NCBI GenBank assembly: GCA_011620605.1
Contig: WOYW01000011.1
Coordinates: 124,001 to 188,000, forward strand
Source of the DNA: Bacteroidales bacterium
GTDB lineage: Bacteria > Bacteroidota > Bacteroidia > Bacteroidales > UBA932
Length of the DNA stretch: 64,000 bases
Reading direction: 5' to 3'
A program made the translations under genes and the position numbers. The notes below the pieces were generated by a model. The model worked only from the letters and a program-made list of their open reading frames with translations, was not told where the DNA came from and ran no database searches. Positions 1 through 7,942 of this stretch are shown in pieces (position 1 is the stretch's first letter; each line of letters starts with the position of its first letter).

Positions 1-659
1 TCCTTGTCCAGAACGACCTCTTTTCCGTCTTTCCATTCTTTTTCCTTTCCGAAAGCGATCTCTACCGGGAGGAAGCTGCAGTATTTGTGGAGCAACATTT
101 CTATCTGGCTTTCCTGGGCGTAGGATTCATGCTCGGCATAGAGGTGCAGCACAATATCGGTACCCCTGTCTTCTTTTTCTACCGGTTCCAGGATATATTC
201 GGGTGTGCCTTTACAGGTCCATTTGACAGCCTGTGCTCCTTCATGCCATGACTTTGTGATGATCTCCACCTTTTTTGCCACCATGAAACTGGAATAGAAC
301 CCCAATCCAAAATGGCCTATGATGTTGTTTGCCTGGTCTTTATATTTTTCAAGAAATTCGCCAGCACTTGAAAAAGCGATCTGGTTGATGTATTTGTCCA
401 CTTCTTCGTCAGTCATGCCAATACCTCTGTCAGAGACGGTTATGGTCTTTTTTGACGGGTCGGAGCTGACCCTTATGGTCAGGTCGCCCAATTCACCTTT
501 GATATCCCCTTTGGTCGCCAGCGCCTTGACTTTTTGTGTTGCATCTACTGCATTGGATATCAATTCCCTGAGAAAAATCTCATGATCTGAATACAAAAAT
601 TTCTTAATGATGGGAAAAATGTCCTGGGTGGTTACCCCTATAGTACCTTTGTTTTTCAT
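1..659 (-). CDS. htpG: Molecular chaperone HtpG (Hsp90), N-terminal part
   Basis: This is the ATPase domain of bacterial Hsp90, a dimeric cytosolic chaperone. The gene runs off the left edge, so only about 219 N-terminal codons are present. The GHKL nucleotide-binding motifs are readable: ELISNAVDA near residue 30 with the catalytic Glu and the Mg-coordinating Asn, DRGIGM near residue 80, and GHFGLGFYS near residue 115. The ATG at 657-659 is chosen because the protein begins MKNKGTIGVTTQ, as Bacteroidota HtpG proteins do. It lies 66 bases downstream of the amidase gene on the same strand. A perfect 9-bp inverted repeat sits in that gap. No CIRCE element is visible. Identification is secure; only the C-terminus is unseen. 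Confidence 0.96.
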   Translation of the reverse strand, partial: MKNKGTIGVTTQDIFPIIKKFLYSDHEIFLRELISNAVDATQKVKALATKGDIKGELGDLTIRVSSDPSKKTITVSDRGIGMTDEEVDKYINQIAFSSAGEFLEKYKDQANNIIGHFGLGFYSSFMVAKKVEIITKSWHEGAQAVKWTCKGTPEYILEPVEKEDRGTDIVLHLYAEHESYAQESQIEMLLHKYCSFLPVEIAFGKEKEWKDGKEVVLDK

Positions 660-672
660 AATAAATCCTTGT

Positions 673-703
673 GGTTTTTGAACACTACCTGGTCTCAAAA
701 ACC
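673..703 (-). promoter_or_regulatory. Inverted repeat upstream of htpG
   Basis: GGTTTTTGA (673-681) and TCAAAAACC (695-703) are perfect 9-bp inverted copies separated by 13 bases. They sit just upstream of the htpG start, after the amidase stop. There is no following U-run on the minus strand, so it does not look like a simple intrinsic terminator. It could be a processing hairpin, a 5' UTR structure or an operator. The function is inferred only from position. Confidence 0.35.
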
Positions 704-725
704 ATTCCAGACAGGGGTGATATGA

Positions 726-3700
726 CTAATTGTCAGTATCGAAAAAATCCAGGCATTGTTTTACAAGATGTTCTTGTTGTGATTCCGTTTTGAGTGTTTC
801 AATAGGGAATCCAAGGATTACTATGCTGTAATCTCCCGTATAGGCCACTCCGGCACTCATCCTGTTGTCCCGGTACCGGAATATGGTATAGGCCTCTTCA
901 CAGGCCGGTTCCAGGGCATTGGGGGATTCTACCGGGTAGATAACCTGATTCAGGTCTGTGCGGAAGGAATAGACAGGGTCACCTGAAAGTTCTTCGTTGT
1001 AGAAAGCTTTGAAAGGCGAGGGGGCTGCCATAACTTCCCCGGTACGTGAAGCATGGTTACTGCGGTGCCGGACCCTTAGAATTTCCTGTGCAAAGATCCG
1101 TCCCAGGCTGTCTTTTTGATAGCTCCCCCAGATATCACTTGTTATATAGGCACCGGAGATCAGCATGTTGCCGCCATCTTGTGCATACTGTGTGAGTTTT
1201 GCCTGCAAGGATGGCGGAAAAGCCCTGAAGTTTATTCGGCCGGTAAAGGTGCCACCCTGGGTGACCTGTTTCTGCTTTCCCAGGATCAGGTCCAGGACCT
1301 GGAAATCATCAGCGATGTAACTGTTGGAATGTGTAAATGCATCCAGGCTCAAGGAAACATAACTGTATCCAGCACGGGCAAAAGCTTTCCCGTGAATAAT
1401 TGGGTAATCGAACGTATTGCCCGGCACAACTTTGTCTTCCCAGTCGGCATAGCTGGCACCGAACCCGGGGGCATCATCATCTGCCCATCCGTTGCTGCGA
1501 CGGTATTCAAACTGGGAGCCCACGTAAGAGATGTCGCTGATATACGGAACACCATGGTCGGAAAAATCCTGGAATCCGGCAAACAGCGTATCTTCGGAAG
1601 CAAAACTGTCAGGGGCCGACACCCGTGTAAAACCGTTTACTATAAGAATCTTGCCTTTCTCTTCCCCTGCAGGGGCCTTATACAGGCTGACCGTTTCCGA
1701 GGGGAAACTCTCCCCGCCCCGGTTAACAGCCGTAACCCGGAAGCTGTAGTGTTTCCCAGGTTCGATGTCAATTTCATAACGATTGTCTGCCGAGTAAAAG
1801 CCGCTGTCAAAAGCGGCGTTTTCATCCCCGGTGCGTGTGTAAACCACGTATCCCTCTGCACCGGCCGCCGGCTCCAGGACATCTTCTGTGGGTTGCCAGC
1901 TTAAGGTGGCTTTTCCGGTTTCCCTAAAATCAACGGCTATGCTGTTTACGGGGAGTGGTTGCACCACGTATTCAAAACCCTGAGTGCTGCTCAGATACCG
2001 GAGCATTCCCTTATATATGGCACGGCTCACGGTAAAGCGAAAACGCGGGTCAAGTCCGTAGCGCATGTCGGCAAAGTTCTGATGGGAGAGCAGTTCCAGA
2101 AGCATGGCAGGGACCTGTGCTGATCTGCTTTCCGAATAAGACCGGTTCCAGATGCCTCTGCGGGTCCAGTCGGGGTTCCAGAGAGCCCTCAGGTCATTGA
2201 CTATCTGTGTTTGTACCAGGTCCGTATAATCCCGGGATGTCAAACGGCTGTGCCCCGTGGGCAAAAGTTCCGTACCGTCGCTGTCCCTTGTGTAAATGGC
2301 CAGTGTACCAATAATGCTGTCATTTTTGGTAACTCCCGCATCTGTATGGAATGCCAGTGAAAGGTCTATGGGGATCTTAAGGCCGGGGTTGTTGGGATGT
2401 TTTTCGGATCCTCCTGCTAATGCATTGACCCAGCGTCCCCTGGAGGTGTAATCGTCTACATAATCATTCGTTCCTTCATAATAGGTATATACCGAGTCGG
2501 CAAATCCTGCCCATTGGAGCCAGTAACGGGCACTTTCCGTAAAACGGGGGTAATGGCTGGTCTGCGGGGGAATGGTAATGTTTTTGTATGACGCCAGTAT
2601 GGTGCTGTCTTCCACAGTCCGCCCGATATTTCCCATGCCACCTCCGAATTTGACGGCATCGGCGGTAATCACGGCGTTGATCTCCCGGCTTTGGTTTGTC
2701 AGGGTAACTTTGCCTTCCAGATTTCTGCCGGAATCAAAGGCAAAAGTTCCCAGATAGATCCAGGTGCCTCCTCCCATTTGCTGGTTCACACGGAAAACAT
2801 CAGATCCTCCTTTGTGGTGGACGGTATATCGTGCATCCCTGGCACTTATGGGAAGGCTGGCATACGAAACGTAAACGGCGTAATCCCCGGCTTCAGGGAT
2901 ATCGGGGATCCACTCGGCAAATGCCGGCTGCATAACGGCATTCTTACGCAGTTCCGGGTTGTGGGTGACGATCCTTCGGTAGGTTCCCATGCGGAAGGGA
3001 TTGTCATAATGTGTATATATTTCTTTTTTGACGGCGAAACCCCGGCTATCCTTTTCGTCGGTACGCCACATGTATGTTCCTCCCTGTTCGCTGTAGCCGC
3101 TATCCGGCGAATCATTGTCCACTATTACCTCGTGATTTTGAGTATCCCGTTCCCGCGGAAGCATTACCACAGCTCCTGCATTTTCCAGCATAGGTGTCAG
3201 GAAGGGGAGTACATAGGACATGGTGTATAGATCTTCAACAGTCTGGAACAGACGGGCACGTTGCCATTCCCAGCGGGCCAGCTTTTGATCATAATATAAA
3301 CCGTGGCTGTGCCAAATGGCTAAGTGTTTGTTCTGTAGTCCATTGGTGATATTGTAAGGGCGGTTTTCCCGGGTGATCAGTGGTGTGGAACCCAGTTCCG
3401 GCCATTGGTGTCTGCGATGTTGCCGGGCTTCTTTTTTCATTTGCGACTGTGCTTCCAGTTTCGCCAGGTTTACGGCTGCCTGTCTTTTTTCCAGTTTGAT
3501 CTGCAGGGCAATTTCTTCAGGAGTACCTCTTTTACGTTCTATTTTAGCCGGGTGCCGTTTATTGATTTTCATCAGCCGGTCGTAATCTCTGCGGTTGTTT
3601 TCCAGCTGATTATGTGTTAAAGGAGTATATGTGGGATTGAAGTACCTGGGGATTAGGTCTACCAGGTCATTATTATCTGTCAATACCTGAATAGAATAAT

Positions 3701-4013
3701 GTTTGTATTTATCCGGCAGGAAATGGCGTATAGTTGCATAAAACGGATCAATTTTTTGCACTCTTACAGGATACTCGGCAAGACCTGAAAAAAAATTAAA
3801 AATCAGGGACTGATGCCTGTCATCACGATGAATGTTCCTGATCCTTACGGGAGATATTCGCATGACCCCGTCACTGATCACAGCAGTGAGTGAATCGGTC
3901 AGACCGGCAGTGGCAGTGCTGTCAAGAACGGGGTGAAAAGCGTTGTTTTGAGCTTGTGAGGTTAAGAAAAATAAAGAATGAATGGCAAATATCAGGAAGA
4001 TCCGTTTTCTCAT
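726..4013 (-). CDS. Exported N-acetylmuramoyl-L-alanine amidase-like protein with golvesin-like insert and Fn3 domain
   Basis: This is a 1095-residue secreted protein with a signal peptide at 1-20 ending SQA. Residues 150-200 are highly charged and may be helical. An amidase_3-like fold appears split. The first part (about 230-295) has WHSHGL with His236 and PRERD with Glu288. The second part (about 545-680) has FHTDAG with His556 and a late Glu near 640 in AMLLELL. Those residues match the zinc ligands and catalytic Glu of amidase_3 enzymes. Residues 340-460 resemble the golvesin/xanthan-lyase carbohydrate-binding module, inserted between the halves. An Fn3-like domain follows (685-785), then a 300-residue C-terminal domain of unknown role. 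A longer reading frame extends upstream to 4427, but it overlaps the divergent gene and lacks a signal peptide start, so MRKRIF at 4013 is used. Such proteins are often annotated as xanthan lyase; peptidoglycan is the more likely substrate. Confidence 0.75.
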   Translation of the reverse strand: MRKRIFLIFAIHSLFFLTSQAQNNAFHPVLDSTATAGLTDSLTAVISDGVMRISPVRIRNIHRDDRHQSLIFNFFSGLAEYPVRVQKIDPFYATIRHFLPDKYKHYSIQVLTDNNDLVDLIPRYFNPTYTPLTHNQLENNRRDYDRLMKINKRHPAKIERKRGTPEEIALQIKLEKRQAAVNLAKLEAQSQMKKEARQHRRHQWPELGSTPLITRENRPYNITNGLQNKHLAIWHSHGLYYDQKLARWEWQRARLFQTVEDLYTMSYVLPFLTPMLENAGAVVMLPRERDTQNHEVIVDNDSPDSGYSEQGGTYMWRTDEKDSRGFAVKKEIYTHYDNPFRMGTYRRIVTHNPELRKNAVMQPAFAEWIPDIPEAGDYAVYVSYASLPISARDARYTVHHKGGSDVFRVNQQMGGGTWIYLGTFAFDSGRNLEGKVTLTNQSREINAVITADAVKFGGGMGNIGRTVEDSTILASYKNITIPPQTSHYPRFTESARYWLQWAGFADSVYTYYEGTNDYVDDYTSRGRWVNALAGGSEKHPNNPGLKIPIDLSLAFHTDAGVTKNDSIIGTLAIYTRDSDGTELLPTGHSRLTSRDYTDLVQTQIVNDLRALWNPDWTRRGIWNRSYSESRSAQVPAMLLELLSHQNFADMRYGLDPRFRFTVSRAIYKGMLRYLSSTQGFEYVVQPLPVNSIAVDFRETGKATLSWQPTEDVLEPAAGAEGYVVYTRTGDENAAFDSGFYSADNRYEIDIEPGKHYSFRVTAVNRGGESFPSETVSLYKAPAGEEKGKILIVNGFTRVSAPDSFASEDTLFAGFQDFSDHGVPYISDISYVGSQFEYRRSNGWADDDAPGFGASYADWEDKVVPGNTFDYPIIHGKAFARAGYSYVSLSLDAFTHSNSYIADDFQVLDLILGKQKQVTQGGTFTGRINFRAFPPSLQAKLTQYAQDGGNMLISGAYITSDIWGSYQKDSLGRIFAQEILRVRHRSNHASRTGEVMAAPSPFKAFYNEELSGDPVYSFRTDLNQVIYPVESPNALEPACEEAYTIFRYRDNRMSAGVAYTGDYSIVILGFPIETLKTESQQEHLVKQCLDFFDTDN

Positions 4014-4035
4014 AGTATAAATAATATAGAAAAAA

Positions 4036-4043
4036 CAAATATA
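4036..4043 (-). promoter_or_regulatory. Bacteroidota -7 promoter element for the amidase gene
   Basis: TATATTTG on the minus strand matches TAnnTTTG and ends 23 bases from the ATG at 4013. It lies back to back with the plus-strand element at 4045-4052, giving a compact divergent promoter. Confidence 0.6.
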
Positions 4044-4044
4044 G

Positions 4045-4052
4045 TAACTTTG
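4045..4052 (+). promoter_or_regulatory. Bacteroidota -7 promoter element for the DUF3810 gene
   Basis: TAACTTTG matches TAnnTTTG and ends 13 bases before the ATG at 4065. It is divergent from the amidase promoter. Confidence 0.6.
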
Positions 4053-4064
4053 TAAACAATCAGT

Positions 4065-5198
4065 ATGGGAAATATTATGGCTGCTAAATGGAAAATTCGT
4101 ATCCCCTTTATGCTGTTGGGCTTTAGTCTGACGCTTTTCCTGCTTTTCAAATTTTTTCCGGAATTCATGGACCGCATATATTCGGGATTCATATACAGGT
4201 ATATGGCTCAGGGATTTTCCCGTTTGATGGCGCTGATCCCCTTTTCCATGGCCGAGATGTTGATCTACGCACTGGTTTTTTTGCTGCTTTTTCTCCCTGT
4301 CAGAGCCTTTATGCATAAGACGTGGAAAAAAGACGCCCGGAACCTGGGTTTGGCAGTTGTGTATGCCGTTTCGGTCTTTATGCTTACCTGCGGTTTGAAT
4401 TACCACAGGGTCCCTTTGGAAGAACATCTGGGGTATAAGGTTGAACCGGCGCCCAGGGAAGATCTGTTGTCGCTTGCCACAGCGATCATAGAGCAGACAA
4501 ACCGTGCAGCATCATTTACCGGGCGAAATGCCGAAGGGAACATGATACCCGACTACACATTTGACGGGATCAAAAAAGCAGTTGCAGCAGCTTATGATTC
4601 ACTGGCTTCAAACACGGGATTGAATGTTGGGGGAAGTTACCCCTCCGTTAAGCCGGTCATGGCTTCCCGGGGTATGTCTTATGCCTTTGTCATGGGATTT
4701 TTCTTTCCCTGGACGGTGGAGGCTAATATCAACAATGATGTGCCTGTTTTCTGGATACCTGCCCTGGTAGCTCACGAACAGGCGCATGTAAGAGGTTTTA
4801 TGCGGGAAAACGAAGCCAATTTCCTGACGTATCTTTTATCCGGTTATACCAAAAACAGAGAATTGAAATATTCCTGCCTGCTTCATTCGCTAAATTACGT
4901 ATTGCGTGCCGTTTATCAAGCCTATCCTCTTGATTATAATGAACTTATTGCCCGGCTTTCCCAGCGTATCCTGTATGATATGGATCAAAACCGGGCTTAC
5001 TGGGAACCGTTCAGAACATCCTTAGCCGAGGTTTCTCAGCAGGTAAATGATGCATACCTTAAAGCCAACGGACAAAAAGAAGGTGTGGGGAGTTACGGCA
5101 AAGTCGTGGACCTGATGATTGCCCATCATAAAAATTATCAGGAAACGATGCAGCAAAAACCCGGACACTCCGTTTATATAGGTGAAGGCACCCAATAG
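4065..5198 (+). CDS. DUF3810 integral membrane protein, zincin-like
   Basis: This 377-residue protein has three predicted N-terminal membrane segments (about 12-35, 55-80 and 94-113) followed by a soluble domain. It matches the DUF3810 family of Bacteroidota and Firmicutes. The soluble domain contains HEQAH at 237-241 (HExxH form) followed by a Glu about ten residues on (NEANF), which looks like a zinc metallopeptidase centre. Proteolysis is inferred and no substrate is known. Met1 is at 4065; an in-frame Met at 4077 is an alternative. The gene ends 10 bases before the ECF sigma factor start and may be cotranscribed with it. It is preceded by a good -7 promoter element. Confidence 0.8.
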   Translation: MGNIMAAKWKIRIPFMLLGFSLTLFLLFKFFPEFMDRIYSGFIYRYMAQGFSRLMALIPFSMAEMLIYALVFLLLFLPVRAFMHKTWKKDARNLGLAVVYAVSVFMLTCGLNYHRVPLEEHLGYKVEPAPREDLLSLATAIIEQTNRAASFTGRNAEGNMIPDYTFDGIKKAVAAAYDSLASNTGLNVGGSYPSVKPVMASRGMSYAFVMGFFFPWTVEANINNDVPVFWIPALVAHEQAHVRGFMRENEANFLTYLLSGYTKNRELKYSCLLHSLNYVLRAVYQAYPLDYNELIARLSQRILYDMDQNRAYWEPFRTSLAEVSQQVNDAYLKANGQKEGVGSYGKVVDLMIAHHKNYQETMQQKPGHSVYIGEGTQ

Positions 5199-5208
5199 CG
5201 GAAAAAAT

Positions 5209-5739
5209 ATGGACCAGACAGCCCTGTACCGGGAATATCACAAACCTATTTATTACTCCTGCCTGCGTATTTTACGGTCTCCGGAAGATGCGGAAGAATG
5301 TATGCAGGATGCATTTATTAAGTTGTTTACCGGGGGTAAAATGCGTTTTATCAACAATAATGCTTGCTTTTCATGGTTACGAAAAGTGGCGGTAAGAGGT
5401 GCCATTGACCGCCTTCGTTCTTTGGATTTTCAAATGAACGTGAAAGCAGACCTTCTTGACAGCAGGGAAGTTCGCACAATTACTACTGAAGATGATCCTT
5501 CATTTGAATCTTTTTTTGAAGGAGAAGAAGATCACCCGGGACGGGTCAAGGCCATTAGGGAACAGCTGAATGCATTGCCGTCCGGATACCGTACCATATT
5601 GAGCCTTTATCTTTTTGAGGGCTACGACTTTGATGAAATTGCACAGATCACACAACTGCAGCCTTCCACGGTCAGGAGTCAGTACAGCAGGGGCCGCAGA
5701 AAACTGCAGGAAGAAATAGAGAAATTATGGATAAATTAA
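5209..5739 (+). CDS. ECF-type RNA polymerase sigma factor
   Basis: This 176-residue sigma-70 family protein has only regions 2 and 4. Region 2 covers about 5-75 and includes YREYHKPIYYSC and the acidic SPEDAEECMQDAF core-binding stretch. Region 4 covers about 120-170 and includes the HTH FDEIAQITQLQPSTVRSQ. The frame is open from 5182, but that start overlaps the DUF3810 stop, and MDQTALYREYHKP at 5209 is the typical N-terminus. The last codons overlap the next gene by 13 bases (5727-5739), the tight coupling expected of a sigma/anti-sigma pair. The downstream GIN-domain genes are plausible members of its regulon. The inducing signal is unknown. Confidence 0.92.
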   Translation: MDQTALYREYHKPIYYSCLRILRSPEDAEECMQDAFIKLFTGGKMRFINNNACFSWLRKVAVRGAIDRLRSLDFQMNVKADLLDSREVRTITTEDDPSFESFFEGEEDHPGRVKAIREQLNALPSGYRTILSLYLFEGYDFDEIAQITQLQPSTVRSQYSRGRRKLQEEIEKLWIN

Positions 5740-6215
5740 AATCATTCATTCAGGAAAACAGGGAGCTTTTTGAATCGGATCCGCTGCCCGAAGGACACGA
5801 ACTGCGTTTCATGCAAAAAATGGAACGTCGCAGATCTCGTAAACATAATTATTTGATATATATATCAGTGGCAGCTTTATTTACACTGGTAGTTACAATA
5901 GGGGTGCGCTTTTTGAAAGAGGACCCGGTGGGCAGTTTATTTTATGTGGATCCCTGCGGAGGAGAATCCTATACCTGTTATTACAACCAGATGCAAAAGC
6001 TTTCCGAACAGATCGAATATAATACCCGTGAGCTTCCGGATTACAAACGGCAGGAGATCCTAATGAATATGGAATCCATTATGCCCGGATCTGCGGACGA
6101 GTTTTCTGAAATGCTTCCCAAAGATATTTCTGTACGTGATGCAGAAAGTTTAAATAAAGAATATTATCAACGGTTATATGAAGGAATGAAAGAATTGGCT
6201 TCATTAACGAATTAA
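5727..6215 (+). CDS. Single-pass membrane protein, probable anti-sigma factor
   Basis: This 162-residue protein has a cytoplasmic N-terminus of about 40 residues, one membrane helix at about 42-62 (LIYISVAALFTLVVTIGV) and a periplasmic part of about 95 residues. It has the size and topology of Bacteroidota proteins encoded directly after ECF sigma factors and starts inside the sigma gene. No zinc anti-sigma HxxxCxxC motif is visible, so the anti-sigma role rests on position and topology. The periplasmic part has two close cysteines (DPCGGESYTC) that could form a disulfide. The next gene begins 4 bases after its stop. Confidence 0.65.
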   Translation: MDKLKSFIQENRELFESDPLPEGHELRFMQKMERRRSRKHNYLIYISVAALFTLVVTIGVRFLKEDPVGSLFYVDPCGGESYTCYYNQMQKLSEQIEYNTRELPDYKRQEILMNMESIMPGSADEFSEMLPKDISVRDAESLNKEYYQRLYEGMKELASLTN

Positions 6216-6219
6216 AAAA

Positions 6220-7050
6220 ATGACTATGAAAAAAATTGTATTGATCTCTTGCTTTATTATCTCATGGACGTTATTAGCGGGACAGAATAAAGTAAATCGC
6301 AGCTACCAGCTGGAACCGTTCGATGCCATAAACGCCTCTTTTGTTTATGATATGGAAATTTTCAAAGGAAATGAGTACACGCTGGAACTGGAGATCCCCG
6401 TGGAACTTGCCGAAGAATTGGAAATCAAGGTAAATGACAATGTGTTGAATCTGGGAATTTCCATGGAGTGGTGGCACACCGCAACAAATGTTTTTGGAAA
6501 ACAGCATACGATCCATGCCCGTATAACCATGCCGGATCTTACAGGTGTTGAATTGTCCAATGCCGCGTCACTTGTCACCCGGGATAACTTCAGCCCGGCC
6601 AATTTTAAGGTTAAACTGTTGGGTGCATCAAATGCTCAGATGAATATACTGACACATGCAGCAAATATTAATATAAGCGGGGCTTCAAATCTAGAGATCA
6701 ATGGGTTGGCCACCAGAACAAAGGTTTACGTACGTGGTGCATCCGTATTGCATTACAACCAGGAAACAGATCAAATGGACATGGAAGCCGGAGGTGCTTC
6801 TTCCGTAATTATGAAAGGAAGTTCCAAAAAGAGTATTTTTGAAGTATCCGGTGCAAGTTCGGTAAAGGCTTTTGCATTTCAGTCGGAAGAAATGGATATC
6901 CGGTGTTCCGGGGCATCTAATGCGCAGGTGTATGTGACGGGAAAGATTAGTGTTGTGGCAGGAGGAGCTTCTGACGTTCATGTAAAAGGGGATCCTGATT
7001 TTACCCGCTCGGTGACCCGCAGCGCTTCGTCCGTAAAAACTATAAAATAA
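6220..7050 (+). CDS. Exported GIN-domain (DUF2807) protein 1
   Basis: This 276-residue protein has a signal peptide (MKKIVLISCFIISWTLLAGQ). The body is built of short repeating beta turns with recurring SGAS/GASN-type motifs (GASNAQMN, SGASNLEI, SGASSVKA, SGASNAQV). This is typical of the DUF2807 'head GIN' beta-helix family of Bacteroidota cell-envelope proteins. The molecular role of the family is not established; adhesin or stress-related surface functions have been suggested. The start may be ATG 6220 or the in-frame ATG 6226 (MKK). It lies 4 bases after the anti-sigma-like gene and probably belongs to the same transcript. Confidence 0.85.
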   Translation: MTMKKIVLISCFIISWTLLAGQNKVNRSYQLEPFDAINASFVYDMEIFKGNEYTLELEIPVELAEELEIKVNDNVLNLGISMEWWHTATNVFGKQHTIHARITMPDLTGVELSNAASLVTRDNFSPANFKVKLLGASNAQMNILTHAANINISGASNLEINGLATRTKVYVRGASVLHYNQETDQMDMEAGGASSVIMKGSSKKSIFEVSGASSVKAFAFQSEEMDIRCSGASNAQVYVTGKISVVAGGASDVHVKGDPDFTRSVTRSASSVKTIK

Positions 7051-7090
7051 ATAAATAAAGTATTACTTTAAATAATTAATATAAATTACA

Positions 7091-7930
7091 ATGAAAAAGT
7101 TGCTTATAATTACAATATTTAGTCTTTTTTCAACCGTTTTACTGGCACAGAAAGAGGCTATGGAAACAAGAAATTTCCAGATAGGACCGTTTACCGGTAT
7201 TGAACTGTCAGGAGTCGTGGAAGTTACCCTGGAAAAATCGAATTCGTATTCGGTATCCCTGGAAACTTATGGTGAAGTGTTCGATTATTTAGATGTGAAA
7301 GTCAGGAACGGCATATTGCATATTGGCTTCAAAAACGGAGGTATTCCCAGGTCTATACAAAGAAAATACAGGGATTTAAAGGTCGTATCTAAAGTGACAC
7401 TTCCTGTATTGGAAAGCCTGGAGATGAGTGGTGTCACCAAGCTTTTTGCAAGAGATCGCTTTAATTCAAACAAATTAAATATTGAGCTTTCAGGAGTTAG
7501 CCAGGCAGAGTTTGAGTACATTCAGAGTACAGAGATGGATATTGAAGTTTCCGGGGTTTCAAAAATCCAGCTTTATGGAGATACCGAGCAATTGAAACTG
7601 GAGATCAGCGGCGCTTCAAAAGGATTTTTCGTAATGGAAAATAAAACCCTTACCTTTGCCAATATTGAGATCAGCGGCAGCGGGAAAGGTACTTTTGAAG
7701 GCAAAGCCATCCGTTCTTTGCTGGATATAAGCGGTACAGCCGATTTTGAAGGGATGAAATTCCGGGTGGAAACCATGAAGGCTGTTATCACCGGGGTTGC
7801 CAAAGCCCGCGTGAATGTGCTGGGATCGCTTGAACCGGAAGTTTCCGGTGCTGCCAAATTACGTTACAACGGAAATGTAACCCTCAGAAATGTTAATATA
7901 AGCGGGGCGGCACAAATGACAACATATTAA
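7091..7930 (+). CDS. Exported GIN-domain (DUF2807) protein 2
   Basis: This 279-residue protein is a paralogue of the preceding gene. It has a signal peptide (MKKLLIITIFSLFSTVLLAQ) followed by a DUF2807 beta-solenoid. Repeated ELSGV/EISGAS/DISGT motifs occur at roughly 20-residue spacing. The two copies are clearly related but diverged, consistent with old tandem duplication. It is separated from its partner by 40 AT-rich bases and followed 12 bases later by the M19 dipeptidase gene. It is probably exported and may be controlled by the ECF factor at 5209. No enzymatic motif is visible. Confidence 0.85.
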   Translation: MKKLLIITIFSLFSTVLLAQKEAMETRNFQIGPFTGIELSGVVEVTLEKSNSYSVSLETYGEVFDYLDVKVRNGILHIGFKNGGIPRSIQRKYRDLKVVSKVTLPVLESLEMSGVTKLFARDRFNSNKLNIELSGVSQAEFEYIQSTEMDIEVSGVSKIQLYGDTEQLKLEISGASKGFFVMENKTLTFANIEISGSGKGTFEGKAIRSLLDISGTADFEGMKFRVETMKAVITGVAKARVNVLGSLEPEVSGAAKLRYNGNVTLRNVNISGAAQMTTY

Positions 7931-7942
7931 GATTGACATACG

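Noticed and set aside
1116-1904. 262-residue plus-strand reading frame inside the amidase gene
   Set aside because: It is an antisense shadow of a clearly coding region, with no recognisable domain or upstream signals.
4014-4427. N-terminal extension of the amidase reading frame
   Set aside because: The frame stays open, but this part overlaps the divergent DUF3810 gene, is basic and low in coding likeness, and would bury the signal peptide. The promoter at 4036-4043 lies inside it.
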